64,000 bases of DNA from assembly GCA_902599445.1 (NCBI GenBank), contig CACKFK010000004.1, positions 1-64,000 on the forward strand. The letters run 5' to 3'. Each line of letters starts with the position of its first letter. Positions within the stretch are counted from its first letter, which is position 1. The translations under genes and the position numbers were made by a program. Below, one piece after another: positions 46,131 through 54,742 of the stretch. Origin of the DNA: an uncultured Alphaproteobacteria bacterium (GTDB lineage: Bacteria > Pseudomonadota > Alphaproteobacteria > Rhodobacterales > Rhodobacteraceae). Below the pieces are notes generated by a model. The model searched no databases. It had not been told where the DNA came from and saw only the letters and a program-made list of their open reading frames with translations.

Positions 46131-47637
46131 ATTCTTTCCCAGGAAAATCTGGTTTCTTTAAATAAGATCTCAAAAAAATAGGAGCCACAAAGCCTACAAT
46201 GGCAGCAATCCAGAGGCCAATGGAAATGTACGAGTGAAATAAGTAAGTCCAATCGCCATCTGATAATACCATGGCTCGGCGCAGGCTTACTTCCATATGA
46301 CCGCCAAGTAATATTCCCAGAATAACAGGAACGGCAGGAATTTTTAACTTTCTCAGTGTAAATCCTAAAACACCAAAGCCAGTCATTAATAAAAGATCAA
46401 AATGACTTCCAGAAAGAGAGTAAATACCAACAAAAGATATCATGGCTACACCAGGAAGTAAGAAAGATGCAGGAACCTGTAAAATCTTAGTAAACAACTT
46501 TACCAAAGGAACATTTAAAATGAGTAACACAAAGTTAGCTATCAGAAGAGTGGCAATCAAGCCCCAAACCACTTCTGGTCTTTCATTAAAAAGAAGTGGC
46601 CCAGGAGTGATGTTTAATGTCATTAATAGCGCAAGTAAAACGGCAGTTGTGCCTGATCCTGGAACTCCTAATGTTAGCATTGGCACAAGAGCACCTCCTG
46701 CAGCAGCATTGTTCCCAGCTTCAGGGGCTGCCACGCCTCGGACATCCCCAGTACCAAAAGTATCTTTATTTTTAGCCAAGGACTTTTCACTCATATAGGC
46801 AAGAAAGCTTCCCAAAGAAGCTCCTGCTCCCGGAAGTACACCGGCAAAAAAACCAACGATTGTTCCTCTCAGCATGGTCCATCTAGTGTTAAATATATCT
46901 CGAAAAGGGATGGATATTCTTCCTAGCTTCACTCCTATAGCAGAATCTCTTCCCCTACTTTCAATGAAAACAAAGATTTCAGTGACCGCGAAGAGTCCGA
47001 CAATTGCAACTAGAAAATCAACACCATCGTAAAGATGAAGATTTCCACCGGTAAATCTTGTCATACCAGTGGAGTTATCTACTCCAATCATTGAGATGCC
47101 TAGGCCTAGGCAGACTGCTATGGCAGATTTTGCTTGGTTTTCGGCGCCAATCCCTCCCAGTGTACAAAAAGCGAGCAAATATAAGGCGAAATATTCAGCT
47201 GGACCAAAATAAAATGCAACTCGAGCTAAAATTGGTGCTAATAACATTAGGCCAATAGTTGCGAGAAAGGCCCCGACGAAAGAGGCTACACCTGATAAGA
47301 CTAAGGCATCACCAGCGCGGCCTTTTTTGGCCATAGGATAACCATCAAGAGTGGTCATCATGGCAGGTTCATCCCCTGGAATATTTAGCAGTATGGATGA
47401 AATCCGGCCACCATACATAGCTCCATAATAAACACTAGTCATCAAGACTAGAGCTTGGGTTGCATCCAATTCCAGTGAAAAGGCAAGTGGTATTAGTATA
47501 GCAACACCATTTGAAGGACCCAGGCCCGGCAAAGCGCCTATGATTGTTCCAAGAACACATCCAGCTATAGCTAGACTCAAAGTAGTTATTGTCAGAGCTA
47601 CACTAAAACCAAGGATTAAGTTATCGATTATTTCCAT
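46120..47637 (-). CDS. tctA: Tripartite tricarboxylate transporter, large membrane subunit TctA
   Basis: 505 residues with about 12 hydrophobic segments. TctA signatures: GALPGLGPSNGVAILIPL, YYGAMYGGRISSILLNIPGDEPA, FFAGVLPGAGASLGSFLAY, and GNNAAAGGALVPMLTLGVPGSGTTAVLL. Forms the cation-coupled carrier with TctB and takes ligand from TctC. 5 bp after tctB. Confidence 0.96.
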   Translation of the reverse strand: MEIIDNLILGFSVALTITTLSLAIAGCVLGTIIGALPGLGPSNGVAILIPLAFSLELDATQALVLMTSVYYGAMYGGRISSILLNIPGDEPAMMTTLDGYPMAKKGRAGDALVLSGVASFVGAFLATIGLMLLAPILARVAFYFGPAEYFALYLLAFCTLGGIGAENQAKSAIAVCLGLGISMIGVDNSTGMTRFTGGNLHLYDGVDFLVAIVGLFAVTEIFVFIESRGRDSAIGVKLGRISIPFRDIFNTRWTMLRGTIVGFFAGVLPGAGASLGSFLAYMSEKSLAKNKDTFGTGDVRGVAAPEAGNNAAAGGALVPMLTLGVPGSGTTAVLLALLMTLNITPGPLLFNERPEVVWGLIATLLIANFVLLILNVPLVKLFTKILQVPASFLLPGVAMISFVGIYSLSGSHFDLLLMTGFGVLGFTLRKLKIPAVPVILGILLGGHMEVSLRRAMVLSDGDWTYLFHSYISIGLWIAAIVGFVAPIFLRSYLKKPDFPGKEYDS

Positions 47638-47642
47638 ATTTT

Positions 47643-48080
47643 TTATCCAAATAATACTCGTGGAAACGGAAACAAACTTAGTCCTAATCCAAATTTAAAT
47701 ATAAAGAAGAGGCCTGCTGAAAGGCCTATGCCAGTAGCAACTGATCCAACCAATTTTGGGGAAATTTGAAAAGAAAGTATTGCAGAGGCTAAAGCTGTTG
47801 GTAATAGAAAACCTAAAGGCTTTAAGGTTAAAGCATAAAAAACTAAGACTAGTAATGCCAAACCTAATTTTTTTAATGTAAGAAAATTTGGCCAGTTAGG
47901 TTCCTGATCAGGAAGAGAAATCATTACTAATGCAGAAAGCAATGCTGCACCGGCAATTAACATAGGAAAGGTTTTTGGTCCCACTGGATCGGCAAAAAAT
48001 GGAGACTCTAGTTGCGTAGCACTGGCAAATAATGCCAGTGCTAGCGCAGTTAATATCAAACCGAATATTCGGTCAGACAC
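47643..48080 (-). CDS. tctB: Tripartite tricarboxylate transporter, small membrane subunit TctB
   Basis: 145 residues with four hydrophobic segments. Features include FADPVGPKTFPMLIAGAALL and LKPLGFLLPTALASAILSF, as in TctB. Start is GTG at 48080, overlapping the tctC stop (TAGTG). The size and place between tctC and tctA support the call. Confidence 0.92.
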   Translation of the reverse strand: MSDRIFGLILTALALALFASATQLESPFFADPVGPKTFPMLIAGAALLSALVMISLPDQEPNWPNFLTLKKLGLALLVLVFYALTLKPLGFLLPTALASAILSFQISPKLVGSVATGIGLSAGLFFIFKFGLGLSLFPFPRVLFG

Positions 48081-49045
48081 TATTTCATTACGCCAAGTTC
48101 TTTTGAAAGAGCTTGGACTTCTGCCATGACGCCAACAACGTAATCCGCAAAGTTAGCACCAACTTTATTAAAAGGAGCTAATCCGTTTGCTGCCATAGCT
48201 TCTGCCCACTCGGCTGAATCTCCAACTTTTCTCAGAGCATCAGTCCATTTTTTGTAGGACGCATCAGAAGCACCTTTTGGAGTGTACAAACCTCTCCAAT
48301 TAACAGCCACAACATCTATACCTTGCTCTTTTGCAGTAGGAATATCCTCAAAGCCAGGAATTCTTTCGTCTGTAAAAGATGCTAGGACCCTTACATCGCC
48401 TGATTTAATAAAGCCTACAACACCAGATATATCTCCTGTCATTGCAGCAGTAAAACCACCTACAGTTTGGGTAATAGCATCAGCATCACCGTCTACACCG
48501 ATGTACTTAACTTTCGAAATATCTGTGAAGCCTTTTTTCCCTAAAGCCATAAGAACTTTTAGATGGTCAAAGCCTCCTGCAGCTGAACCACCTGCAAAAG
48601 CGTGGTTAGCAGGGTCAGAAATGACAGCATCTAACAAATCATTCAAGTTTTTGTAAGGAGAATCCGCGGCAACAACTATTACGCCTGGATCAGCACCAAT
48701 GGCTCCAAGAAACCGTACTTGGTCATAGGTCATACCTGAGTAGGCATTTTGTGCAAGCCTTGTTGCAGTAGCTGAAGAGGCTGCAACAATAAGGTCATCA
48801 TCAGTATTTCTCTCATTGACGACATGACCATAGGCAAGGCCGCCACCGCCACCAGCCATATTTGTTACTTGAATAGGTGAGTCAACGGCACCAATGTCAT
48901 ACATGATTTTTGTTATCGTTCGGCAGGTAAAATCCCAACCACCACCAGGGTTAGCTGGAGCAATACATTCTGCAGAAAATAGGCTTGTTGCTGCACCAAG
49001 CGATAGAACTGCACCGGCTGCAACTGATCTTAACATTTTGATCAT
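48080..49045 (-). CDS. tctC: Tripartite tricarboxylate transporter substrate-binding protein TctC
   Basis: 321 residues from ATG 49045, which has AGGAGG seven bases upstream and a signal peptide (MIKMLRSVAAGAVLSLGAAT then SLFSAE). A longer frame to 49099 has no such site. TctC/Bug fold: APANPGGGWDFTCR, NMAGGGGGLAYGHV, FAGGSAAGGFDHL, and NWRGLYTPKGA. Periplasmic receptor for a carboxylic acid, probably not citrate specifically. First gene of the leftward operon, divergent from the amidinotransferase gene. Confidence 0.95.
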   Translation of the reverse strand: MIKMLRSVAAGAVLSLGAATSLFSAECIAPANPGGGWDFTCRTITKIMYDIGAVDSPIQVTNMAGGGGGLAYGHVVNERNTDDDLIVAASSATATRLAQNAYSGMTYDQVRFLGAIGADPGVIVVAADSPYKNLNDLLDAVISDPANHAFAGGSAAGGFDHLKVLMALGKKGFTDISKVKYIGVDGDADAITQTVGGFTAAMTGDISGVVGFIKSGDVRVLASFTDERIPGFEDIPTAKEQGIDVVAVNWRGLYTPKGASDASYKKWTDALRKVGDSAEWAEAMAANGLAPFNKVGANFADYVVGVMAEVQALSKELGVMK

Positions 49046-49314
49046 ATTTTTCCCTCCTAAATATGATTTTATTTTATGAATGAGATACAAGGATCCCAAA
49101 TGCGGACAATAGTCTTACGATTTAAAAAAAACAAGCAAACATTTATGATTAAACTTTAATTCCCAATTAAGATTCTACAGATGTGGGGTAGGCATCTAAT
49201 GAGTTTGCAACAAAAGAACTAAAATTCTTTCATGAAAAATTCAGATTTCCTTGACGACAGATATTTTCAAGCTCAAAAAGGCCGAGTACATGAATTCTAT
49301 AGGGAGGAAGCATC

Positions 49315-50436
49315 ATGCCAACAAAAGAGAACAAAGTTGTAGTGAATAGTTGGAATGAATGGGACCCATTAAAGCATGTCATTGTAGGGCGAGCAGATAA
49401 TTGTCACATACCTCCCCCTGAACCAGCTCTCGATGGAAAAGTTCCAGAAGACAGTGACATGCGAGGGCAATGGGGTAAAAGACCCCAAGAAACAATTGAT
49501 AAGGGTAACGAGCTTCTAGACAACTTTGCCACTATGTTAGAAGGAAGAGGTCTAAGAGTAGATCGGCCTATCCCAACAGATTTTTCTCTACCTGTTACGA
49601 CGCCGGACTTTAGTACTGAAAGTCAATTTGGATGCATGCCACCAAGGGACGTTTTGCTGACGGTTGGATCTGAAATATTGGAAGCAACAATGTCTTATAG
49701 ATGCAGGTGGTTTGAATATTTGAGTTATCGTCCTTTGCTTAAACATTATTGGGAGGAAGATCCAAACTTTCGACATGAATCTGCACCTAAACCGCGTTTA
49801 ACCGATGCTGATTATCACTCTGACTACCTTTCCGATAAAATTGGAGAGCAAAAGAGGCTTGAGTGGACAGCAAGAAAGTTCTTTGTAACTACAGAGGAAG
49901 AACCATTATTTGATGCAGCAGATGTTCTTAGGTTCGGAAAAGATTTAGTTGTTCAGCATGGTTTCACTACAAATCTTAAAGGGATTGAATGGTTGCGAAG
50001 ACATTTCTCTGATCACAGAGTGCATGCAGTTAATTTTCCGGGTGATCCATATCCAATTCATATCGATGCTACGTTTACTCCCATTAAGCCAGGTTTGATT
50101 CTAAACAATCCGAAAAGACCCTTACCAGCGGAACAAAGAAAGTTGTTTACTCAAAATAATTGGGAAATTGTAGATGCCGCCCCACCGGCACATAATTCTC
50201 CACCAGCGCTTTGCTATTCATCGGTTTGGCTAAGTATGAACGTCTTAGTATTAGATCCGAAGACGGTTTGTGTTGAGAAATCAGAAGTGTATCAAGCAGA
50301 ACAATTAGACAAATTAGGAATGGAAGTCATTGAAGTCGAATTGAGGGATGCCTACGCTTTTGGAGGAGGTCTTCACTGCTGTACTGCAGATGTTTATCGT
50401 GAAGGAAAGTGTGAGGATTATTTTTCAAAGCAGTAA
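49315..50436 (+). CDS. Glycine (arginine:glycine) amidinotransferase family enzyme
   Basis: 373 residues close to eukaryotic AGAT: NSWNEWDPLKHVIVGRAD at the start, DAAD at 200–203 (human D254 region), HIDATF at 249–254 (human H303 region) and FGGGLHCCTADV with the presumed catalytic C355 (human C407). AGAT moves the amidino group of arginine to glycine, giving guanidinoacetate and ornithine; bacterial relatives use other acceptors. SD GGGAGGAAG precedes ATG 49315. Convergent with a threonine aldolase, a glycine-forming enzyme. Confidence 0.9.
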   Translation: MPTKENKVVVNSWNEWDPLKHVIVGRADNCHIPPPEPALDGKVPEDSDMRGQWGKRPQETIDKGNELLDNFATMLEGRGLRVDRPIPTDFSLPVTTPDFSTESQFGCMPPRDVLLTVGSEILEATMSYRCRWFEYLSYRPLLKHYWEEDPNFRHESAPKPRLTDADYHSDYLSDKIGEQKRLEWTARKFFVTTEEEPLFDAADVLRFGKDLVVQHGFTTNLKGIEWLRRHFSDHRVHAVNFPGDPYPIHIDATFTPIKPGLILNNPKRPLPAEQRKLFTQNNWEIVDAAPPAHNSPPALCYSSVWLSMNVLVLDPKTVCVEKSEVYQAEQLDKLGMEVIEVELRDAYAFGGGLHCCTADVYREGKCEDYFSKQ

Positions 50437-50453
50437 TCCATTTCTCAGCAGAA

Positions 50454-51470
50454 TTACGTGCTATAGAATTCTTCAATAGCTTTAATAAATGTATTTAAAA
50501 ATTCGTCAGAAATATCCAAGTGCATAACCAACCTAGTTTTAGGTTCAGGTTTAGAAATTATAATCTTTCTTTCTTTAAGAAAAGAAACCAGATCCTTGTT
50601 GTTATTTTCGATAGGTTCGAAAAACACCATGTTAGTTTGGCTTTGTAATTCTGTTCCATTTCCGTTTTTGTGAAATGGCCTAAGGGCTTTGGCCAGATAT
50701 TGAGCTCTTTCATGATCTTCTTTAAGTCTCTCTATATTGTTCTCTAAAGCATACCTACATGCGGCACCAAGAACGCCAGCTTGTCTCAAAGCCCCACCGA
50801 GTATTTTTCTTTGTCTACGTACTTTTTGTTCCATATCTTTAGGAAAGCAAAGTATTGAACCCGCTGGAGCACCCAGACCTTTAGAAAAACAAATAGATAC
50901 ACTATCTGCGCAGCCAGCTAAATCTTTTGGGTTACACTTTAAATCTTCCACCGCATTAAAAAATCTAGCTCCATCTAAATGAACCTTTAGATCAAGCTCT
51001 TTTGCTTCTGACCTGTTTGTTTGTAATTTTCTTAAATCTATAGCTTTTCCAGAACATGTGTTTTCCATACAAAAAAGTTTTGAAATAGGACAATGTAAAT
51101 CTTCTGGTTTAACAGCTTTTTTAATAGATCCTTCTGGAACTGATCCATCATCATTCACTTCAAGTGTCGTCATAGCAACGCCGCCAAGGACCGAGGCTCC
51201 GGCTGCTTCGTCCTGGGCTATATGATAAGGAAAACCCACGATTATCTCTTCACCTCTTCCGCAATGAGATAACACAGCAGACAAATTGCTTTGGGTCGCG
51301 CTCGTCATGAATACAGCTTTTTCTTTGCCTAGTAGTTGCGCTACTTCATGCTCTAATTCATTAATCGTGGGATCATCACCATAACAATCATCACCTACCT
51401 CAGCATCATACATAGCTTTTTTCATACCTTGACATGGTTTGGTAACAGTGTCGCTTCGGAGGTCTATCAT
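50454..51470 (-). CDS. ltaE: Threonine aldolase family PLP enzyme
   Basis: 338 residues of the beta-eliminating lyase/threonine aldolase family: IDLRSDTVTKPCQGM, EVGDDCYGDDPTINELE, CMENTCSGKAIDLRKL, HLDGARFFNA and the PLP-lysine motif CFSKGLGAPAGS. Cleaves L-(allo-)threonine to glycine and acetaldehyde. It ends 17 bp from the convergent amidinotransferase gene; glycine may link them. Confidence 0.93.
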   Translation of the reverse strand: MIDLRSDTVTKPCQGMKKAMYDAEVGDDCYGDDPTINELEHEVAQLLGKEKAVFMTSATQSNLSAVLSHCGRGEEIIVGFPYHIAQDEAAGASVLGGVAMTTLEVNDDGSVPEGSIKKAVKPEDLHCPISKLFCMENTCSGKAIDLRKLQTNRSEAKELDLKVHLDGARFFNAVEDLKCNPKDLAGCADSVSICFSKGLGAPAGSILCFPKDMEQKVRRQRKILGGALRQAGVLGAACRYALENNIERLKEDHERAQYLAKALRPFHKNGNGTELQSQTNMVFFEPIENNNKDLVSFLKERKIIISKPEPKTRLVMHLDISDEFLNTFIKAIEEFYST

Positions 51471-51593
51471 TTGTTTGTATGTAATTTAAAAATAAAGGTC
51501 GTGAAATAAAAGAATCTTGTTGAATTCTAATGTATAGATAGCAAAATAGATTTAGACAAAATACTTTGCAACAAAAGAAAATCGAGGCTTGAA

Positions 51594-51896
51594 ATGTCAG
51601 ATGAAAAACCAGCTTATGTTTTGGTAGATGTGAAGATCACGAACTCCGAAAATTATGAGAGATATAAAGGTCTTGCTAAACCTTTAATCGAGAAGTTTGG
51701 TGGTGAGTATCTTACTAGGGGGGGCAAAATGGATGTTGTGCTAGATGACCTATGGAAACCTACAAGAATTGTTTTGATTAAGTTTTCTAGCATGAAAATA
51801 GTAAGAGAATGGCTGGAAAGTCCTGAATACAAGGAAGTAGCAAAGATTAGGTTAGAGAATTCAGTAGGAAATTTTATCGTTTTAGAGGGGATATAA
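51594..51896 (+). CDS. DUF1330 family protein
   Basis: 100 residues, DUF1330: AYVLVDVKITNSENYERYKGLAKPLIEKFGGEYLTRGGK, then RIVLIKFSSMKIVREWLESPEYKEV, a ferredoxin-like alpha-beta fold related to EthD/ABM dimers. No reaction is established. Single gene, convergent with the MerR gene 12 bp away. Confidence 0.9.
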   Translation: MSDEKPAYVLVDVKITNSENYERYKGLAKPLIEKFGGEYLTRGGKMDVVLDDLWKPTRIVLIKFSSMKIVREWLESPEYKEVAKIRLENSVGNFIVLEGI

Positions 51897-51908
51897 CTTC
51901 TATAATTT

Positions 51909-52307
51909 TTAATTCCTATTTTTTTCAGCCAGAAAACCGATAATAGGGCAATCAGGTCTTTGATCTCCATGACAGTTTTTTGAAACTCTTTTGAGTTCGG
52001 TCCTGAGCGAGTCTAATTCTGACATTCTGTGTTCTATTTCTTTAATTTTCTTGAGGGTGATTTTCTTCACTTCACTGCTCGGTCTGTCTTTATTTTCATA
52101 AAGACTCAGTAACTCACGACATTCTTCGATAGAAAAATCAAATTTTCTTGCTTTACCAACAAATAATAATTTTTCCACATCCTGATTTGAGTAAATTCTA
52201 TAGTTTGAATCAGAACTTTTATCAGGCGAAATAAGCCCAATATTTGAATAAAAACGAACTGTTTTTACAGACAGCCCGGATTTCTTGGCAGCAGTACCTA
52301 TATTCAT
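51909..52307 (-). CDS. CueR/HmrR-type MerR family metal-responsive regulator
   Basis: 132 residues. Winged-helix DNA-binding domain (MNIGTAAKKSGLSVKTVRFYSNIGLI), dimerisation helix, and a metal loop with C112-x7-C120 (NCHGDQRPDCPI), the spacing of CueR for Cu(I)/Ag(I)/Au(I). It should twist the 19-bp-spacer promoter facing the divergent DUF4396 gene. No copper ATPase is present in the window. Confidence 0.9.
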   Translation of the reverse strand: MNIGTAAKKSGLSVKTVRFYSNIGLISPDKSSDSNYRIYSNQDVEKLLFVGKARKFDFSIEECRELLSLYENKDRPSSEVKKITLKKIKEIEHRMSELDSLRTELKRVSKNCHGDQRPDCPIIGFLAEKNRN

Positions 52308-52319
52308 TTTTTAAACCTC

Positions 52320-52350
52320 TTGACCTTCCACTTACGGGAGACTTTATATA
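52320..52350 (+). promoter_or_regulatory. MerR/CueR-type promoter for the DUF4396 gene
   Basis: −35 TTGACC (52320–52325) and −10 TATATA (52345–52350) are separated by 19 bp, the over-long spacer that MerR-family activators correct. The spacer holds CCTTCC…GGGAG, an imperfect dyad resembling CueR boxes. It lies between the CueR-like gene and the DUF4396 gene. Confidence 0.75.
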
Positions 52351-52374
52351 AGACAGTGAAAGGGTTTGGGTCAA

Positions 52375-52827
52375 ATGATTTCAGCTTCTATTAAGTCAAA
52401 GGCAGATTTTTCTTGGAAATGTAAAAAAACCTGGATGACCGCCAGCTATAATACTTTATGGTGTTTGATAGGTTGCGCTATTGGTGATTTTGGCACAATA
52501 GCATTCTTTCAATTTACTGAAATTCCTTGGCCACCTTTGGCAATCTTTTCCTTAGCAATTATTAACGGTATTATTACTTCAGTAATATTAGAGACCATAA
52601 TTCTATGTCGTCAAATGCCATTAAGCGATGCAATTAAAACAAGCCTTGGAATGTCTCTAATATCTATGGTCAGTATGGAAGTGAGTATGAACCTAGTAGA
52701 TTTTATTCTTGTAGGAGAGGCTAAATTAGTGATTTGGGTAATACCCATAATGCTAATAGCGGGTTTCTTAACTCCTTTACCATATAACTACTGGCGTCTA
52801 AAGGCCTTGGGAAAATCCTGTCATTGA
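52375..52827 (+). CDS. DUF4396 membrane protein
   Basis: 150 residues from ATG 52375, ten bases after AGGG (TTG 52366 sits too close to it). Four hydrophobic segments; DUF4396 hallmarks are LWCLIGCAIGDFG, GMSLISMVSMEVSMNLVDF and the C-terminal PLPYNYWRLKALGKSCH. Function unknown. Its MerR-type promoter suggests a role in metal (copper) handling. The last 30 bp overlap the 3' end of the convergent phosphatase gene. Confidence 0.8.
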   Translation: MISASIKSKADFSWKCKKTWMTASYNTLWCLIGCAIGDFGTIAFFQFTEIPWPPLAIFSLAIINGIITSVILETIILCRQMPLSDAIKTSLGMSLISMVSMEVSMNLVDFILVGEAKLVIWVIPIMLIAGFLTPLPYNYWRLKALGKSCH

Positions 52828-53337
52828 TTCCCAATTATTTATAAAACTTTCCTGCTCTTCAGTCTCTATCGTCCCTTTTCTATAAGATCGTACAAAATCA
52901 ATTACATTTGGTATTTTTAGTTCCTTGCATACCACTGCGGCTACCAATCCTGAACGACCCAGACCAGCGTTGCAGTGTATTAAGACGGGTTTATATTGAT
53001 GTACATATGATAAAATAGTTTTGATCAGTCCGTCAAAGTCGCTTAGCTGACTTTTATTGGGACTGCTTAGATCTCTTATAGGGAATTTTATATGCTCTAT
53101 ATCTAATTGAGTCCAAATGGAGTCAAAATTTTTTATACCAAGGTTTTTTATCTCTTGATCCGTGAGCAAAGAAACTATCACTTTAACACCATTTGATTTT
53201 ATAAACTCGCCATCTTTTTCAAGCGTATTTAACCTCACACGGGGATTAAAATTTTTTCCTGGACAATGGCTTAACCCAAACAATTTGCTTTCTCTCCCAA
53301 TAGGTAACCAGGTAATAGAATAGTTATTTTTTAGCAT
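52798..53337 (-). CDS. Dual-specificity/tyrosine protein phosphatase-like protein
   Basis: 179 residues. The Cys-phosphatase P-loop HCNAGLGRSG (C122, R128) is intact, with a candidate general acid D89 (PIRDLSSP) and a CDKN3/dual-specificity-like layout. Target unknown; it could act on phosphoproteins or phospho-small molecules. It overlaps the DUF4396 gene tail-to-tail by 30 bp. Confidence 0.87.
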   Translation of the reverse strand: MLKNNYSITWLPIGRESKLFGLSHCPGKNFNPRVRLNTLEKDGEFIKSNGVKVIVSLLTDQEIKNLGIKNFDSIWTQLDIEHIKFPIRDLSSPNKSQLSDFDGLIKTILSYVHQYKPVLIHCNAGLGRSGLVAAVVCKELKIPNVIDFVRSYRKGTIETEEQESFINNWESMTGFSQGL

Positions 53338-53456
53338 TAATTTAACCCGTATTTATAATCGAATAGTCGTGCTCTATGGACCAGGAAAAGAATTAATTCT
53401 AATCATTATATTAAAACGGAAAAATGTTCATAAAAAATCTTTTATTGGAACTTTGG

Positions 53457-54680
53457 TTAATAAAAAGAATATATTGTTAATCCTACAGGTCCCATTATCA
53501 TTACAATTAACCAAGTTGGCATTTTTGAAAAAAATATAAAAATACAACTAAGAAACCCTAAAATTAGACCTTTTGGATTTGCAAGATAGTTCATTAACAT
53601 TGGATTTAAAAACACGGAAAGGAGAAGGCCTACAACAGATGCATTTACCCCACCTAGGCCATCTCTTATCCAAGTTATAGTTTTAATATGGGACCAGTAA
53701 TTCAGAACTATTGGCATGATAACCAAACCTGGTAAGAAAATAATAGATACACAGATAAGGCCAAATGCTACTCCAATGAGGGCATTACCTGATGAAAGCC
53801 CTAGGATTGCACCCAGGTAGGCTGCAAAACTAAATAAAGGCCCTGGGACTCCTTGAACCATTCCATAACCACCAACAAACATTTCTTCTGATATGAAACC
53901 TGTTTGAACAAATGCTTTTTCTAAGAAAGGTAATACGACATGCCCTCCTCCAAAAACTAGAGCACCGCTTTTGTAAAAACCTGCAAGATAATTCAAAACA
54001 GTGTTTTTCTCACTTGGAATAATGATTGGTAAAATAACTAAAATGATAAATGAAACAAAAAGCACCAAAGAAGCTGCTATTAATAGGTTATTATTTTTAC
54101 TCTGAAGATAGTCAACTTGATCTGACTTTTTTGAACCTAATTTTAGGTAAATTCCAATAATGAAACCTAATGAAATTATGAAAACTTGTTCCATGGGAAA
54201 TTCAAAAAAAAATAAAAAGGAAGTGGAAAAAAGTGTAATTAGAATTCTCTTGAAGCTAAAACAGAATGCTTTTTGCATACTTAAGAGAGCCATAGCAACA
54301 ACTGGAGTGGCCACACTAGCAAAACCTTGTAGTAATCCATAGAGGCTTTCTTCACTCAATATGTTTGTTATTTCAATTAAAAAAAATGCCCCTAAAATCA
54401 TTAAAAGAGTAGAAGGGAGGGTAAAGCCTAACCAAGCAGCCAAACCGCCTTTGCTACCACCTTTTAATAGACCAATGGTATAGCCTATTTGGCTGGAAGT
54501 AGGTCCCGGCAGGAATTGACATATGGAAACGATTTCCATGTACTGATTTTCTGTTAACCATTTTTCTTTTAGGACAAATTTTTGCCTAAAAAACCCTACA
54601 TGAGCGGTAGGTCCCCCAAACGAATAAAGGCCCAGTTTAAGAAATTCAAAAAAGATTACATTTATTGAAACTCTAAACAA
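53457..54680 (-). CDS. chrA: Chromate transporter (CHR family), two-domain form
   Basis: 407 residues, two homologous halves of about six helices. First half: FGGPTAHVGFFRQKFV and CQFLPGPTSSQIGYTIG. Second half: GALVFGGGHVVLPFLEKAFV and GMVQGVPGPLFSFAAYLG. The long CHR form exports chromate in characterised members; many marine homologues may move other oxyanions such as sulfate. The start codon is within MFRVSINVIFFEFLKLGLYSF. Confidence 0.92.
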   Translation of the reverse strand: MFRVSINVIFFEFLKLGLYSFGGPTAHVGFFRQKFVLKEKWLTENQYMEIVSICQFLPGPTSSQIGYTIGLLKGGSKGGLAAWLGFTLPSTLLMILGAFFLIEITNILSEESLYGLLQGFASVATPVVAMALLSMQKAFCFSFKRILITLFSTSFLFFFEFPMEQVFIISLGFIIGIYLKLGSKKSDQVDYLQSKNNNLLIAASLVLFVSFIILVILPIIIPSEKNTVLNYLAGFYKSGALVFGGGHVVLPFLEKAFVQTGFISEEMFVGGYGMVQGVPGPLFSFAAYLGAILGLSSGNALIGVAFGLICVSIIFLPGLVIMPIVLNYWSHIKTITWIRDGLGGVNASVVGLLLSVFLNPMLMNYLANPKGLILGFLSCIFIFFSKMPTWLIVMIMGPVGLTIYSFY

Positions 54681-54742
54681 TTTTAATGCCCAGTGTATAA
54701 TGATTTAAAATTATAAATATTAATGATCTTGGCCAAAGGCCT

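Noticed and set aside
49231-49341. Small open frame (MKNSDFLDD…) before the amidinotransferase gene
   Set aside because: It runs into the amidinotransferase gene in another frame, has no ribosome site, and shows no family pattern.
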